NCBI GenBank assembly: GCA_016295145.1
Contig: JAEDLR010000034.1
Coordinates: 1-22,740 of the forward strand
Length of the DNA stretch: 22,740 nucleotides
Origin: Oscillospiraceae bacterium
GTDB lineage: Bacteria > Bacillota > Clostridia > Oscillospirales > Ruminococcaceae
Reading direction: 5' to 3'
A program made the position numbers and the translations under genes. This document shows positions 1 through 6,931 of this stretch, piece by piece (positions within the stretch are counted from its first letter, which is position 1; every line of letters begins with the position of its first letter). Under the pieces are notes generated by a model. That model saw only the letters and a list, made by a program, of their open reading frames with translations. It did no database searches and was not told the origin of the DNA.

Positions 1-69
1 ACTGTGAGGGTGCTCCTTGAAGTGTTGGAGGAGACCACCATCGGTATATCAACCATTAATGAGGAGTAA
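1..69 (+). CDS. C-terminal end of an unidentified upstream gene (partial)
   Basis: Only one frame is open from the window edge: it reads 22 codons and stops at TAA 67-69, ending in GISTINEE. The other two + frames stop within the first 20 bases. It ends 5 bases before the dapF start, and its last codons (GAGGAG, 61-66) double as the dapF ribosome binding site. This suggests an upstream operon partner. Too little is visible to name a family. Confidence 0.5.
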   Translation, partial: TVRVLLEVLEETTIGISTINEE

Positions 70-74
70 TCGAG

Positions 75-866
75 ATGAAATTTACAAAGATGCACGGGCT
101 TGGCAACGACTATCTCTATGTGTACGGCGAAGTACCCGAAAACGTCGCAGAACTTTCCCGAAAGCTATCCGAACGGCATTTTGGAGCAGGCAGTGACGGC
201 ATGATCTATATCTGCCACTCCAATATAGCAGATTTCAAAATGCGGATTTTCAACGCCGATGGAAGTGAAGCCAAAATGTGCGGTAACGGAATCCGTTGTG
301 TGGGCAAGTATGTTTATGACAAGGGTTACACGGATAAAACCACTTTGACCATCGAGACCCTTTCCGGTATCAAAACCCTGAGTTTATCTGTGGTCAGCGG
401 CAAGGTACACTATGTCACCGTGGATATGGGCAAGGCCATCGCAGAGGAAACAACAACCCTTTCCGTTAATGGGCAAACCGTTTCTTTGATTCCCGTATCG
501 GTGGGCAATCCGCATGCTGTGATATTTGTAGATGATATTGCAGATGCACCGCTTACCACCCTAGGCCCTGTACTGGAGCACCACAGCTTTTTCCCTGACG
601 GGGTCAATGTGGAATTTGTGCAGGTGATATCTGACACCGAGCTTCGTATGCGCGTATGGGAGCGCGGCAGCGGTGTGACCTGTGCTTGCGGCACAGGAGC
701 CTGTGCCAGCGTGGCTGCCGCTATCAGCAAAAAATACTGTAAGTATTACAATGATGTATCTGTCGTCTTGGACGGCGGAACATTACATATCACCGTTGCA
801 CCCGACGGCACTGTCACCATGCGAGGACCTGCAACGACCGTTTATGAAGGAGAAACAGAATTATGA
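75..866 (+). CDS. dapF: Diaminopimelate epimerase
   Basis: Cytosolic, cofactor-independent epimerase converting LL- to meso-diaminopimelate, the lysine precursor and peptidoglycan cross-linking residue. The 263-residue length is normal for the family. It opens with KMHGLGND, carries the first catalytic cysteine in AKMCGNGIRC (C69), and the second in the ERGSGVTCACGTGACA segment (C205 in ACGTG). Other family landmarks are FNADGSEA and GNPHAV. The ATG at 75 is preceded by GAGGAG with 8 bases spacing. The stop overlaps the dapL start by 4 bases (ATGA), indicating translational coupling, and the neighbour makes this enzyme's substrate. Both catalytic cysteines are present, so the enzyme should be active. 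Confidence 0.96.
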   Translation: MKFTKMHGLGNDYLYVYGEVPENVAELSRKLSERHFGAGSDGMIYICHSNIADFKMRIFNADGSEAKMCGNGIRCVGKYVYDKGYTDKTTLTIETLSGIKTLSLSVVSGKVHYVTVDMGKAIAEETTTLSVNGQTVSLIPVSVGNPHAVIFVDDIADAPLTTLGPVLEHHSFFPDGVNVEFVQVISDTELRMRVWERGSGVTCACGTGACASVAAAISKKYCKYYNDVSVVLDGGTLHITVAPDGTVTMRGPATTVYEGETEL

Positions 867-2092
867 TTACACCGAATATGCACTATGCAGACTTAAAGGA
901 TTCCTATTTGTTTTATAACATTGCTCAGAAAACAAAAGCATATCTCGCACAGAATCCCGATAAAAGACTGCTCAGACTGGGCATTGGCGATGTTTCGCTG
1001 CCGTTATGCGATGCCGTCATCAAAGAATTGCATAGTGCCGTTGACGATCAGGCAAGCAAGGAGCGTTTTCACGGCTATATGCCGGAATGCGGTGCACCTT
1101 TTCTCCGCGAAGCCATTGCCGAGCATTATCATAAGCTGGGCGTCATGCTTTCTTTGGACGAGGTATTCGTTTCAAGTGGTGCCAGTGATGAGCTTGGCGA
1201 TATTTTGGATTTGTTTGATCGAAAAAGCACTTGCCTTGTGATTGAACCGGCATATCCAGCTTATGTGGATGCCAATATTATGGCTGGCAGAACAATTGTA
1301 CATCTCGCTTCCGGCAAGGAAAATGGATTTTTGCCGCAACCGAGCGATGCGGCAAAAGCGGATATTCTCTATATCTGTTCTCCCAATAACCCCACAGGCG
1401 CAGTTTTTTCAAGGGAGCAGCTTCAGGCATGGATTGACTTTGCCAATGAAAACGGTTCGGTGATTTTGTTTGATGCGGCATACGAGGCTTTTATTGAGGA
1501 CGACACTGTGCCCCACAGTATTTTTGAATTGGAGGGTGCGCAACGCTGTGCCATTGAGATTTGTTCTCTTTCGAAAACAGCAGGCTTCACGGGCACAAGA
1601 CTGGGATATACTGTGATATCCAAGCAGCTTGTGCGAAACGGTATGAACCTCAATGATATGTGGGTGCGCAATCGTACTACGAAAACCAACGGCGTGTCCT
1701 ATATCATACAAAAAGGCGCTGCCGCCGTTTTCACAGATGAGGGCAGACGTCAGATCAATGAAAACATCAAAATCTATAAAGAGAATGCCAAGGTGATTAT
1801 GCGGGCACTTGACAAGCTGGGTATTTGGTATTGCGGTGGCAAGAATGCACCGTATATTTGGCTCAGATGCCCCAATAATATGGGAAGTTGGGAGTTCTTT
1901 GATTATCTCCTCAATGAGATTCAGGTGGTCGGTACTCCCGGCGAAGGCTTTGGCAAATGCGGCGAGGGATACTTCCGGTTTTCCACCTTTGGCAGTCAAG
2001 CGGATACACAGGAAGCCGCCAAACGCTTGGTTCAATTATTGGGTGAAGTTCATCGCTTTGCTGCGTTCTGCGCCTTCCGGTGCAGGTGTTGA
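863..2092 (+). CDS. dapL: LL-diaminopimelate aminotransferase
   Basis: PLP-dependent fold-type I aminotransferase that converts tetrahydrodipicolinate plus glutamate directly to LL-diaminopimelate, bypassing the succinylase and acetylase routes. Visible landmarks are LLRLGIGDVSLPL near residues 37-48, FHGYMPECG near 69-77, SPNNPTGAVF at 173-182, DAAYEAF at 204-210, and the PLP-lysine in SLSKTAGFTGTRLGY (K238). It starts inside the dapF stop codon, so the pair is an operon for meso-DAP. The body of the protein appears to end at about residue 394 (RLVQLLG). The last 15 residues (EVHRFAAFCAFRCRC) are Cys/Arg-rich and unlike the rest, which may mean a shifted or eroded stop. Confidence 0.95.
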   Translation: MITPNMHYADLKDSYLFYNIAQKTKAYLAQNPDKRLLRLGIGDVSLPLCDAVIKELHSAVDDQASKERFHGYMPECGAPFLREAIAEHYHKLGVMLSLDEVFVSSGASDELGDILDLFDRKSTCLVIEPAYPAYVDANIMAGRTIVHLASGKENGFLPQPSDAAKADILYICSPNNPTGAVFSREQLQAWIDFANENGSVILFDAAYEAFIEDDTVPHSIFELEGAQRCAIEICSLSKTAGFTGTRLGYTVISKQLVRNGMNLNDMWVRNRTTKTNGVSYIIQKGAAAVFTDEGRRQINENIKIYKENAKVIMRALDKLGIWYCGGKNAPYIWLRCPNNMGSWEFFDYLLNEIQVVGTPGEGFGKCGEGYFRFSTFGSQADTQEAAKRLVQLLGEVHRFAAFCAFRCRC

Positions 2093-2131
2093 TGTTGATG
2101 TTGGCTTGTTTCAGTGATACTATGCAAAAAA

Positions 2132-2213
2132 GCCCATAGCGCGATTCTTTCGGTATGTGATTGTTTGCACATTCACGATACCGTAGATCGTTGCTGTGGG
2201 CGATTTCTTTTTC
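2132..2213 (+). terminator. Long imperfect hairpin with T-rich tail downstream of dapL
   Basis: Outer arms GCCCATAGC (2132-2140) and GCTGTGGGC (2193-2201) pair over 9 bp with one G-U. GAT 2143-2145 pairs with ATC 2187-2189. Inner arms CGGTATGTGA (2151-2160) and TCACGATACCG (2173-2183) pair over 10 bp with one bulged base. The T-rich run ATTTCTTTTTC follows. This fits a terminator for dapF-dapL, but it is larger than usual. Confidence 0.55.
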
Positions 2214-2335
2214 TGGGTGTGGTATATTCATGGGAGAAATTACGGCAGAAGTCGGCTGAACGCCGTCCCAATGGAGTGGCAGTACCTGTATTCTGATGCA
2301 TTGTGATAAGACGATATGATTTGTAACTATTTTGC

Positions 2336-2352
2336 CACAATATATCATTGTG
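2336..2352. promoter_or_regulatory. Perfect inverted repeat just upstream of the arabinanase promoter
   Basis: CACAAT (2336-2341), a 5-base spacer, then ATTGTG (2347-2352). It sits 2 bases upstream of the proposed -35 box, where an activator or repressor of a sugar-responsive gene could bind. The protein that binds is unknown. The rest of the 330-base gap between dapL and the arabinanase (2202-2335) shows no gene that I can support. Confidence 0.35.
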
Positions 2353-2354
2353 TA

Positions 2355-2384
2355 TTGACGAAAACTATGATATACTGTTATTAT
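2355..2384 (+). promoter_or_regulatory. Probable promoter of the GH43 arabinanase
   Basis: TTGACG (2355-2360) and TATTAT (2379-2384) are separated by 18 bases, about 40 bases upstream of the start codon. An alternative -10, TATACT at 2371-2376, has only a poor -35. Both hexamers match the sigma-A consensus at 5 of 6 positions. Confidence 0.5.
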
Positions 2385-2422
2385 GGGTCATTTTATGCGA
2401 AGAAGATAAAGGAGGATTTGAA

Positions 2423-5164
2423 ATGAAATTCAAAAGAGTGTTATCGGCAGTGTTGGCAAGTCTGCTGACGGTTACGGCAGTGCCCTCAGCAGCACAAATG
2501 CTGGCAACGGCAGCAACGCCAAAACAACGAGTTTCGGTCCATGATCCGTCGGTGTTTAAGGATGAAAACGGTACCTATTATGTGTTCGGCTCTCATATTG
2601 ATGCCGCAAAATCCTACGATTTACAGAATTGGACACGTTTCACCAACGGTTATGCCACCACCAACAATGTGATCTTCGGGAACCTTTCGCAGAATCTGGC
2701 AGGAGCGTTTGCGTGGGCAGGTGAAAATCTGGAGGATTGTGAAGGCGGTTTTTCCGTTTGGGCACCCGATGTGATCTACAACCCCGATTATATCAATCCG
2801 GATGGTTCCAAAGGCGCGTATATGATGTATTTCTGCACCACTTCGACTTATATGCGTTCTGTGCTTGCATTTGCTGTGTCGCAAAATCCCGAGGGACCCT
2901 ATCAGTATATCGATACCCTGATCTATTCGGGCTTTACCGCGAACGACAGCTATGCGACCAGTTCCACCAAGAATGTCAACCGCAAGTATACATCCACCAA
3001 TATTGATGAGCTGATGGCAGCAGGTGCGGTCACATGGAATGATCAATGGTTTAGCGGCACGAATTATAATAACAATCTGTTCCCCAATGCCATTGATCCT
3101 ACCATATACTACGATGAGGACGGCTCGATGTATATGTGTTACGGTTCATGGTCAGGCGGTATTTTTACCATTGCACTTGATCCGGCAACTGGCAGATGTA
3201 TTCATCCGAAGTCCGGCACTACCGCCGATGGCAGAATGATCGACAGCTATTTTGGCACCAAAATTTCCGGCGGATACTTCAAATCCGGCGAAGGACCTTT
3301 TATCGAGTACAATCCGGACACCGGTTACTACTATCTGTGGGTCACTTACGGCGGTCTGACTGCAACCGGCGGATACAATATGCGTGTGTTCCGTTCCAAG
3401 AATGCCGACGGTCCCTATGTTGACCCTGCAGGCAACGCTGCAGTGCTGCGTGCCAATTCCGATCTTGACAGCATTGGATTGAAGGTCATGGGCAATTATC
3501 AGTTCAGTTCGCTTTCTACAGCGTATATGGCTTGCGGCCATAATTCCGTTTTGCGGGATGATGACGGTCAATGGTATCTGCTGAATCACGCCCGATTCAA
3601 TAACGGCAATGAGTATCATGAGGTGCGCGTGCATTCCATGTATTTTAATAGCGAGGGCTGGCCTGTGGTTGCGCCATATGAGTACAGCGGCGATGTGATG
3701 GCGGAGTTTGGCTATGAGGAAAACGATATTGTTGGCAGCTATGAATTCATTGATCACGGCACGGATACCTCTGGTACTGTGCATCATTACAGCAGCATTC
3801 AGCTCAATGCAGACGGTACCATCACTGGTGCGGAAAGCGGCACATGGCAGCAGGCTGCGGACAGCTCCGCTGCAGTAATCACAGTAGACGGCAAAACTTA
3901 CCATGGCTATTTTCTGGCTGCGCAGGATGAAACCAACCAGGATCGGGTTGTGATGTCCTTTACCGCAGTGGGCAGCAATAATCAGACAGTATGGGGCGTA
4001 AAAACCGTTGCCTACAACGGCACTGCACGTGAGGGCAAAATCGACTATACCAATGCAGACAGCAGTCTGGTTTATCATCCTGACAGCGCAAACGGTACAA
4101 GTGCCATCAAAATCATTGGTGATACCACGTTGCTCAACGGTGTTTCCTATCAGATTCTCAACAAGAACAGTGGCATGGCACTTTCTCTGGCGGATCATCA
4201 AACCGCCGCAGGCACCAATGTGCAGCAGTGGAGCAAATCTGCGGAAAGCACACAGGAGTGGCGTTTGATTGCAGAAGCAGATGGATATTGCCGTATTGTA
4301 TCCATGGCAGACGAAGCAATGTGCCTGTCCGTAGACGGCAGTGACGCCACCAACGGTCTGAATGTAGAGCTGCAAAAGTTTAGCGGTGCAGACCATCAGC
4401 TTTGGAAGCTGATCAAGAGTGGCAGCTATTACGGTATCGTTTCCAAATGTTCAGGTGATGCCGCAGGTCTGGATGTGTTTGAGTGGTCTACCGAAAACGG
4501 CGGCAACATCAACCAGTGGGAATTCTGGGATGGTGATTGCCAGTTGTGGCGCATTCAGCCTGTATATCCCAAGGTTAATGCAGGTGCATATACTATCCGC
4601 AATGTGAACAGCAGCAAGTGGCTTTCCATCGAAAACAGCAATGTCATTCAGAGCGATGATGCGCAGGTATGGCAGGTGCAGCGCAACGATGACGGTAGCT
4701 ATTCGCTGTTTGATGCAAGCGGCAATGCGCTGACCGTTGATCATGGTGACGCTGCCGACGGCAATAATATCATTGTGGCAGCCGATGCAGGCAGTGCTGC
4801 GCAGAAATTTGTGCTGCAATGCAATCGTGACGGATCCTATGCGCTGTTGACTGTGGTATCTGATCAGCAATCCTGCCTGGATGTTTACGAGATTAGCACA
4901 GAAAGCGGTGCCAATATCTGCCAGTGGGATTACTGGGGCGGCGATGGTCAGAAGTTTGTGCTGGAACCGGCAGCAGTCGCAAGAACGATTATCGGTGACG
5001 TCAACGCAGACGGTCAATTCAATATGGCTGATGTGGTCATGATGCAGAAATTCCTGACAGGCGACGGTACCCTTACCGATTGGCAGGCAGGCGACCTGCA
5101 CCGCAGCGATCACATGATTACCGCCGCAGATTTCACCGTCATGAAGCGTTTGCTGCTTGTGTGA
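2423..5164 (+). CDS. Secreted GH43 arabinanase with ricin-type lectin repeats and dockerin
   Basis: Extracellular 913-residue glycoside hydrolase, probably endo-1,5-alpha-L-arabinanase acting on pectic arabinan. The start is ATG 2423, 7 bases after AAAGGAGG, and it opens a signal peptide (residues 1 to about 31). The family 43 five-bladed propeller spans about 38-430. Probable catalytic residues are D41 (HDPSV), D225 (AIDPTIYY) and E290 (GEGPF). Residues about 435-545 resemble the C-terminal beta-barrel of Bacillus Abn2-type arabinanases, which supports that specificity. Two ricin-B/CBM13-like modules follow (about 572-712 and 720-850, with repeated QW/QLW motifs). A type I dockerin closes the protein (857-913): repeat one, GDVNADGQFNMAD, is canonical, while repeat two is degenerate. 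Cellulosome docking is inferred; the substrate could also be arabinoxylan side chains. Confidence 0.9.
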   Translation: MKFKRVLSAVLASLLTVTAVPSAAQMLATAATPKQRVSVHDPSVFKDENGTYYVFGSHIDAAKSYDLQNWTRFTNGYATTNNVIFGNLSQNLAGAFAWAGENLEDCEGGFSVWAPDVIYNPDYINPDGSKGAYMMYFCTTSTYMRSVLAFAVSQNPEGPYQYIDTLIYSGFTANDSYATSSTKNVNRKYTSTNIDELMAAGAVTWNDQWFSGTNYNNNLFPNAIDPTIYYDEDGSMYMCYGSWSGGIFTIALDPATGRCIHPKSGTTADGRMIDSYFGTKISGGYFKSGEGPFIEYNPDTGYYYLWVTYGGLTATGGYNMRVFRSKNADGPYVDPAGNAAVLRANSDLDSIGLKVMGNYQFSSLSTAYMACGHNSVLRDDDGQWYLLNHARFNNGNEYHEVRVHSMYFNSEGWPVVAPYEYSGDVMAEFGYEENDIVGSYEFIDHGTDTSGTVHHYSSIQLNADGTITGAESGTWQQAADSSAAVITVDGKTYHGYFLAAQDETNQDRVVMSFTAVGSNNQTVWGVKTVAYNGTAREGKIDYTNADSSLVYHPDSANGTSAIKIIGDTTLLNGVSYQILNKNSGMALSLADHQTAAGTNVQQWSKSAESTQEWRLIAEADGYCRIVSMADEAMCLSVDGSDATNGLNVELQKFSGADHQLWKLIKSGSYYGIVSKCSGDAAGLDVFEWSTENGGNINQWEFWDGDCQLWRIQPVYPKVNAGAYTIRNVNSSKWLSIENSNVIQSDDAQVWQVQRNDDGSYSLFDASGNALTVDHGDAADGNNIIVAADAGSAAQKFVLQCNRDGSYALLTVVSDQQSCLDVYEISTESGANICQWDYWGGDGQKFVLEPAAVARTIIGDVNADGQFNMADVVMMQKFLTGDGTLTDWQAGDLHRSDHMITAADFTVMKRLLLV

Positions 5165-5204
5165 TCGCAAGCCCTCTGTTCTTTATCGGCTTTGGTTTTC
5201 TATA

Positions 5205-5233
5205 TTGAAAATTTTGGCTGCTTATGATATAAT
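5205..5233 (+). promoter_or_regulatory. Promoter of the SUKH gene
   Basis: TTGAAA (5205-5210), 17-base spacer, TATAAT (5228-5233). The start codon is 61 bases downstream, with an AGAGGTG ribosome binding site. The strong match suggests the gene is transcribed on its own. Confidence 0.7.
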
Positions 5234-5293
5234 GAGTGAGTCGAGTTGATAATCTGCACGACAAATCGAAATTTAACAGAGGTGTTCTAAGCT

Positions 5294-5695
5294 ATGAATA
5301 TCATCAATCTGATACAGCAAAAATATGGCGATACTTGTCAGCTATGCTCGCCGATAGATGAAAAACAATTTGATGAAGCACAGAAAGTGATTCCTAATGA
5401 ATTGTTAAGCATTTTACAGGTTAGTGATGGAATAGAAGAATTAATGACATATCCTGATGCTAATGACAGAAAACCTTTTGTAATAGGCAGTATAGTCTAT
5501 TCATTTGATGAAATTAAGTCGGAAACCAAAAGCTTTTTTGATTTATATGGTGATGAAGGAACGGTCTTTGCAGGAAATGGTGCCGGAGGGTATTTTGTTC
5601 TTAAACCCGATGGAACAATCTATTTATATGAGTATCTTGATGAAGACGGTGAATACTACGCCGCCAGTTTATCTGATTATTTTGCTAAATTCTGA
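5294..5695 (+). CDS. SUKH (SMI1/KNR4) domain protein
   Basis: A 133-residue soluble protein with no signal peptide. Its layout fits the SMI1/KNR4 superfamily: an early FDEAQKVIPNELLSILQVSDGI segment, then FFDLYGDEGTVFAGNGAGGYFVLKPDGTIYLY, and a final SLSDYFAKF helix. In bacteria this fold is common among immunity proteins against polymorphic toxins, but many members are orphans of unknown role. No toxin gene is adjacent here. Base composition stands out: I counted 82 G/C in bases 5341-5580 (34%), against 33 of 60 in an arabinanase line (3421-3480). This suggests recent acquisition. A further 25 codons lie open in the same frame after its TGA, up to a second TGA at 5771-5773. Family assignment is fairly good; function is unknown. 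Confidence 0.75.
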   Translation: MNIINLIQQKYGDTCQLCSPIDEKQFDEAQKVIPNELLSILQVSDGIEELMTYPDANDRKPFVIGSIVYSFDEIKSETKSFFDLYGDEGTVFAGNGAGGYFVLKPDGTIYLYEYLDEDGEYYAASLSDYFAKF

Positions 5696-5892
5696 GATGT
5701 TCATTGCTTGGATAAAAAAGCGGAATATTTTTTTGATGAAAACAGTATAGGTTCAGATAAAGACACCTTCTGACTTATCTCCCTTACAACTTCCCATTTG
5801 TCGAATGATCGGTTGCCCCTTGTTCCGTTTGCTATGTTCAACATCGGTTGATCGCAGGAATGGGGGTAGGAAGGAAAATTCTTCGCACAATC

Positions 5893-5940
5893 AAAAAACG
5901 GATAGGAGCACAAACTGCCTCTATCCGTTTTGTTTTTTAT
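5893..5940 (-). terminator. Bidirectional terminator between SUKH and nucleotidyltransferase genes
   Basis: Perfect 11-bp arms AAAACGGATAG (5895-5905) and CTATCCGTTTT (5921-5931) are flanked by T-runs on both strands (GTTTTTT to the right; the A-run at 5893-5898 gives T on the minus strand). It serves the minus-strand nucleotidyltransferase and could also stop SUKH transcripts. The rest of 5696-6000 holds no gene I can support. Confidence 0.8.
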
Positions 5941-6000
5941 GATTTGGTTGTGGATATGTTCACTGTTGGTTTGTCTGTGAAACCGCGGCTGATATTGAGA

Positions 6001-6903
6001 TTATCTAAGAGGGGAGGGATATACACCGTCTGCCACCAGCTTGCGGAACGCTGCTTGTACCACAGGCCGATCCTCGGCATAGGTAACGCCAAACCAACGG
6101 TCGGTGGTTTCCAGTACGGCAACCGTTGCGCGCTTTTGCTGCACCAGACTGTCTACCACCATTGGCAGCAAAAACTCCGCTTTCAGCGCAGTGTCATCAG
6201 TCAGGTTTGCAAAAAACGCTGCAAATTCAGATTCCAGTGTATCCAAAAACTCTGGTGTGATACCCCACATATTCATGGAAACATACGATTGTGGATCGAC
6301 AGAGCCGTTCTCAGACTGCGCGCCATCTGCTGTACGGATGATACCGGCGGTCTCCTGCACCGTAACCAGATTCGCATTGTCGTCCACAGTGCATATGCCA
6401 CGGGTGACTGTTCCGTTTTCACTCAAAGTGTTTTCCAGAATAAATCCTGCCATGCAGTAGTGGTACGGCTCATTTCCGTGAGCAACGAGATAATCATGCA
6501 GCTTGACAAATGCCGTTTTGCCGTAATAATCATCTGCGTTGATAATGGCAAACGGTTCGTGAATCAACCCCTTGCAAGCCAGAATTGCATGACCGGTACC
6601 CCAAGGCTTTTTGCGTCCTTCCGGTACCGTGCAGCCTTCTGGAATATCTTCGATATTCTGGTAGGCATAGGCGATCTCACAGTCGCAAGTCGTCGCCAAG
6701 CGATCACCGATAATCTCGCGAAAATCGGCTTCCAGATCCTTTCGGATCACAAAAATGATCTTGTTGAACCCGGCTTCCACGGCATCATGAACAGAATAGT
6801 CGATGATGATTTCTCCGTTTGGCCCCACCGGCGTTAGTTGTTTGATACCCTGGCCAAAGCGTGAGCCAAGACCTGCAGCCATAACGACAAGGGATGTGTA
6901 CAT
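6001..6903 (-). CDS. Sugar-phosphate nucleotidyltransferase
   Basis: A 300-residue cytosolic GT-A-fold enzyme that should join a sugar-1-phosphate to an NTP to give an activated nucleotide sugar. The N-terminal signature is MAAGLGSRFG followed by KQLTPVGPNGE, the nucleotide-binding loop with its lysine. INADDYYG is the metal-binding D-x-D-like site near residue 120, and KPWGTGHAIL is the sugar-contact region. It has no left-handed beta-helix acetyltransferase domain, so it is not GlmU. The base and sugar cannot be fixed from sequence; UTP with glucose-1-P or GlcNAc-1-P is plausible. It begins 28 bases after glmS in the same direction with its own GTGAGGAT site, and the pairing points to amino-sugar or envelope precursor supply. 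Confidence 0.82.
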   Translation of the reverse strand: MYTSLVVMAAGLGSRFGQGIKQLTPVGPNGEIIIDYSVHDAVEAGFNKIIFVIRKDLEADFREIIGDRLATTCDCEIAYAYQNIEDIPEGCTVPEGRKKPWGTGHAILACKGLIHEPFAIINADDYYGKTAFVKLHDYLVAHGNEPYHYCMAGFILENTLSENGTVTRGICTVDDNANLVTVQETAGIIRTADGAQSENGSVDPQSYVSMNMWGITPEFLDTLESEFAAFFANLTDDTALKAEFLLPMVVDSLVQQKRATVAVLETTDRWFGVTYAEDRPVVQAAFRKLVADGVYPSPLR

Positions 6904-6931
6904 GGGATATCCTCACTTTCTCTACGGGGGA

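Noticed and set aside
3152..4396. Minus-strand open frame of 414 codons inside the arabinanase
   Set aside because: It lies opposite recognised GH43 and lectin domains; the translation has no domain and no ribosome binding site.
5701..5913. Minus-strand 70-codon frame between SUKH and the nucleotidyltransferase
   Set aside because: It begins inside the terminator stem-loop region, lacks a promoter and ribosome binding site, and matches no family I recognise. A relic cannot be excluded.
5848..6837. Plus-strand open frame of 329 codons opposite the nucleotidyltransferase
   Set aside because: It runs through a terminator stem and lies opposite a recognised enzyme; no ribosome binding site or domain.
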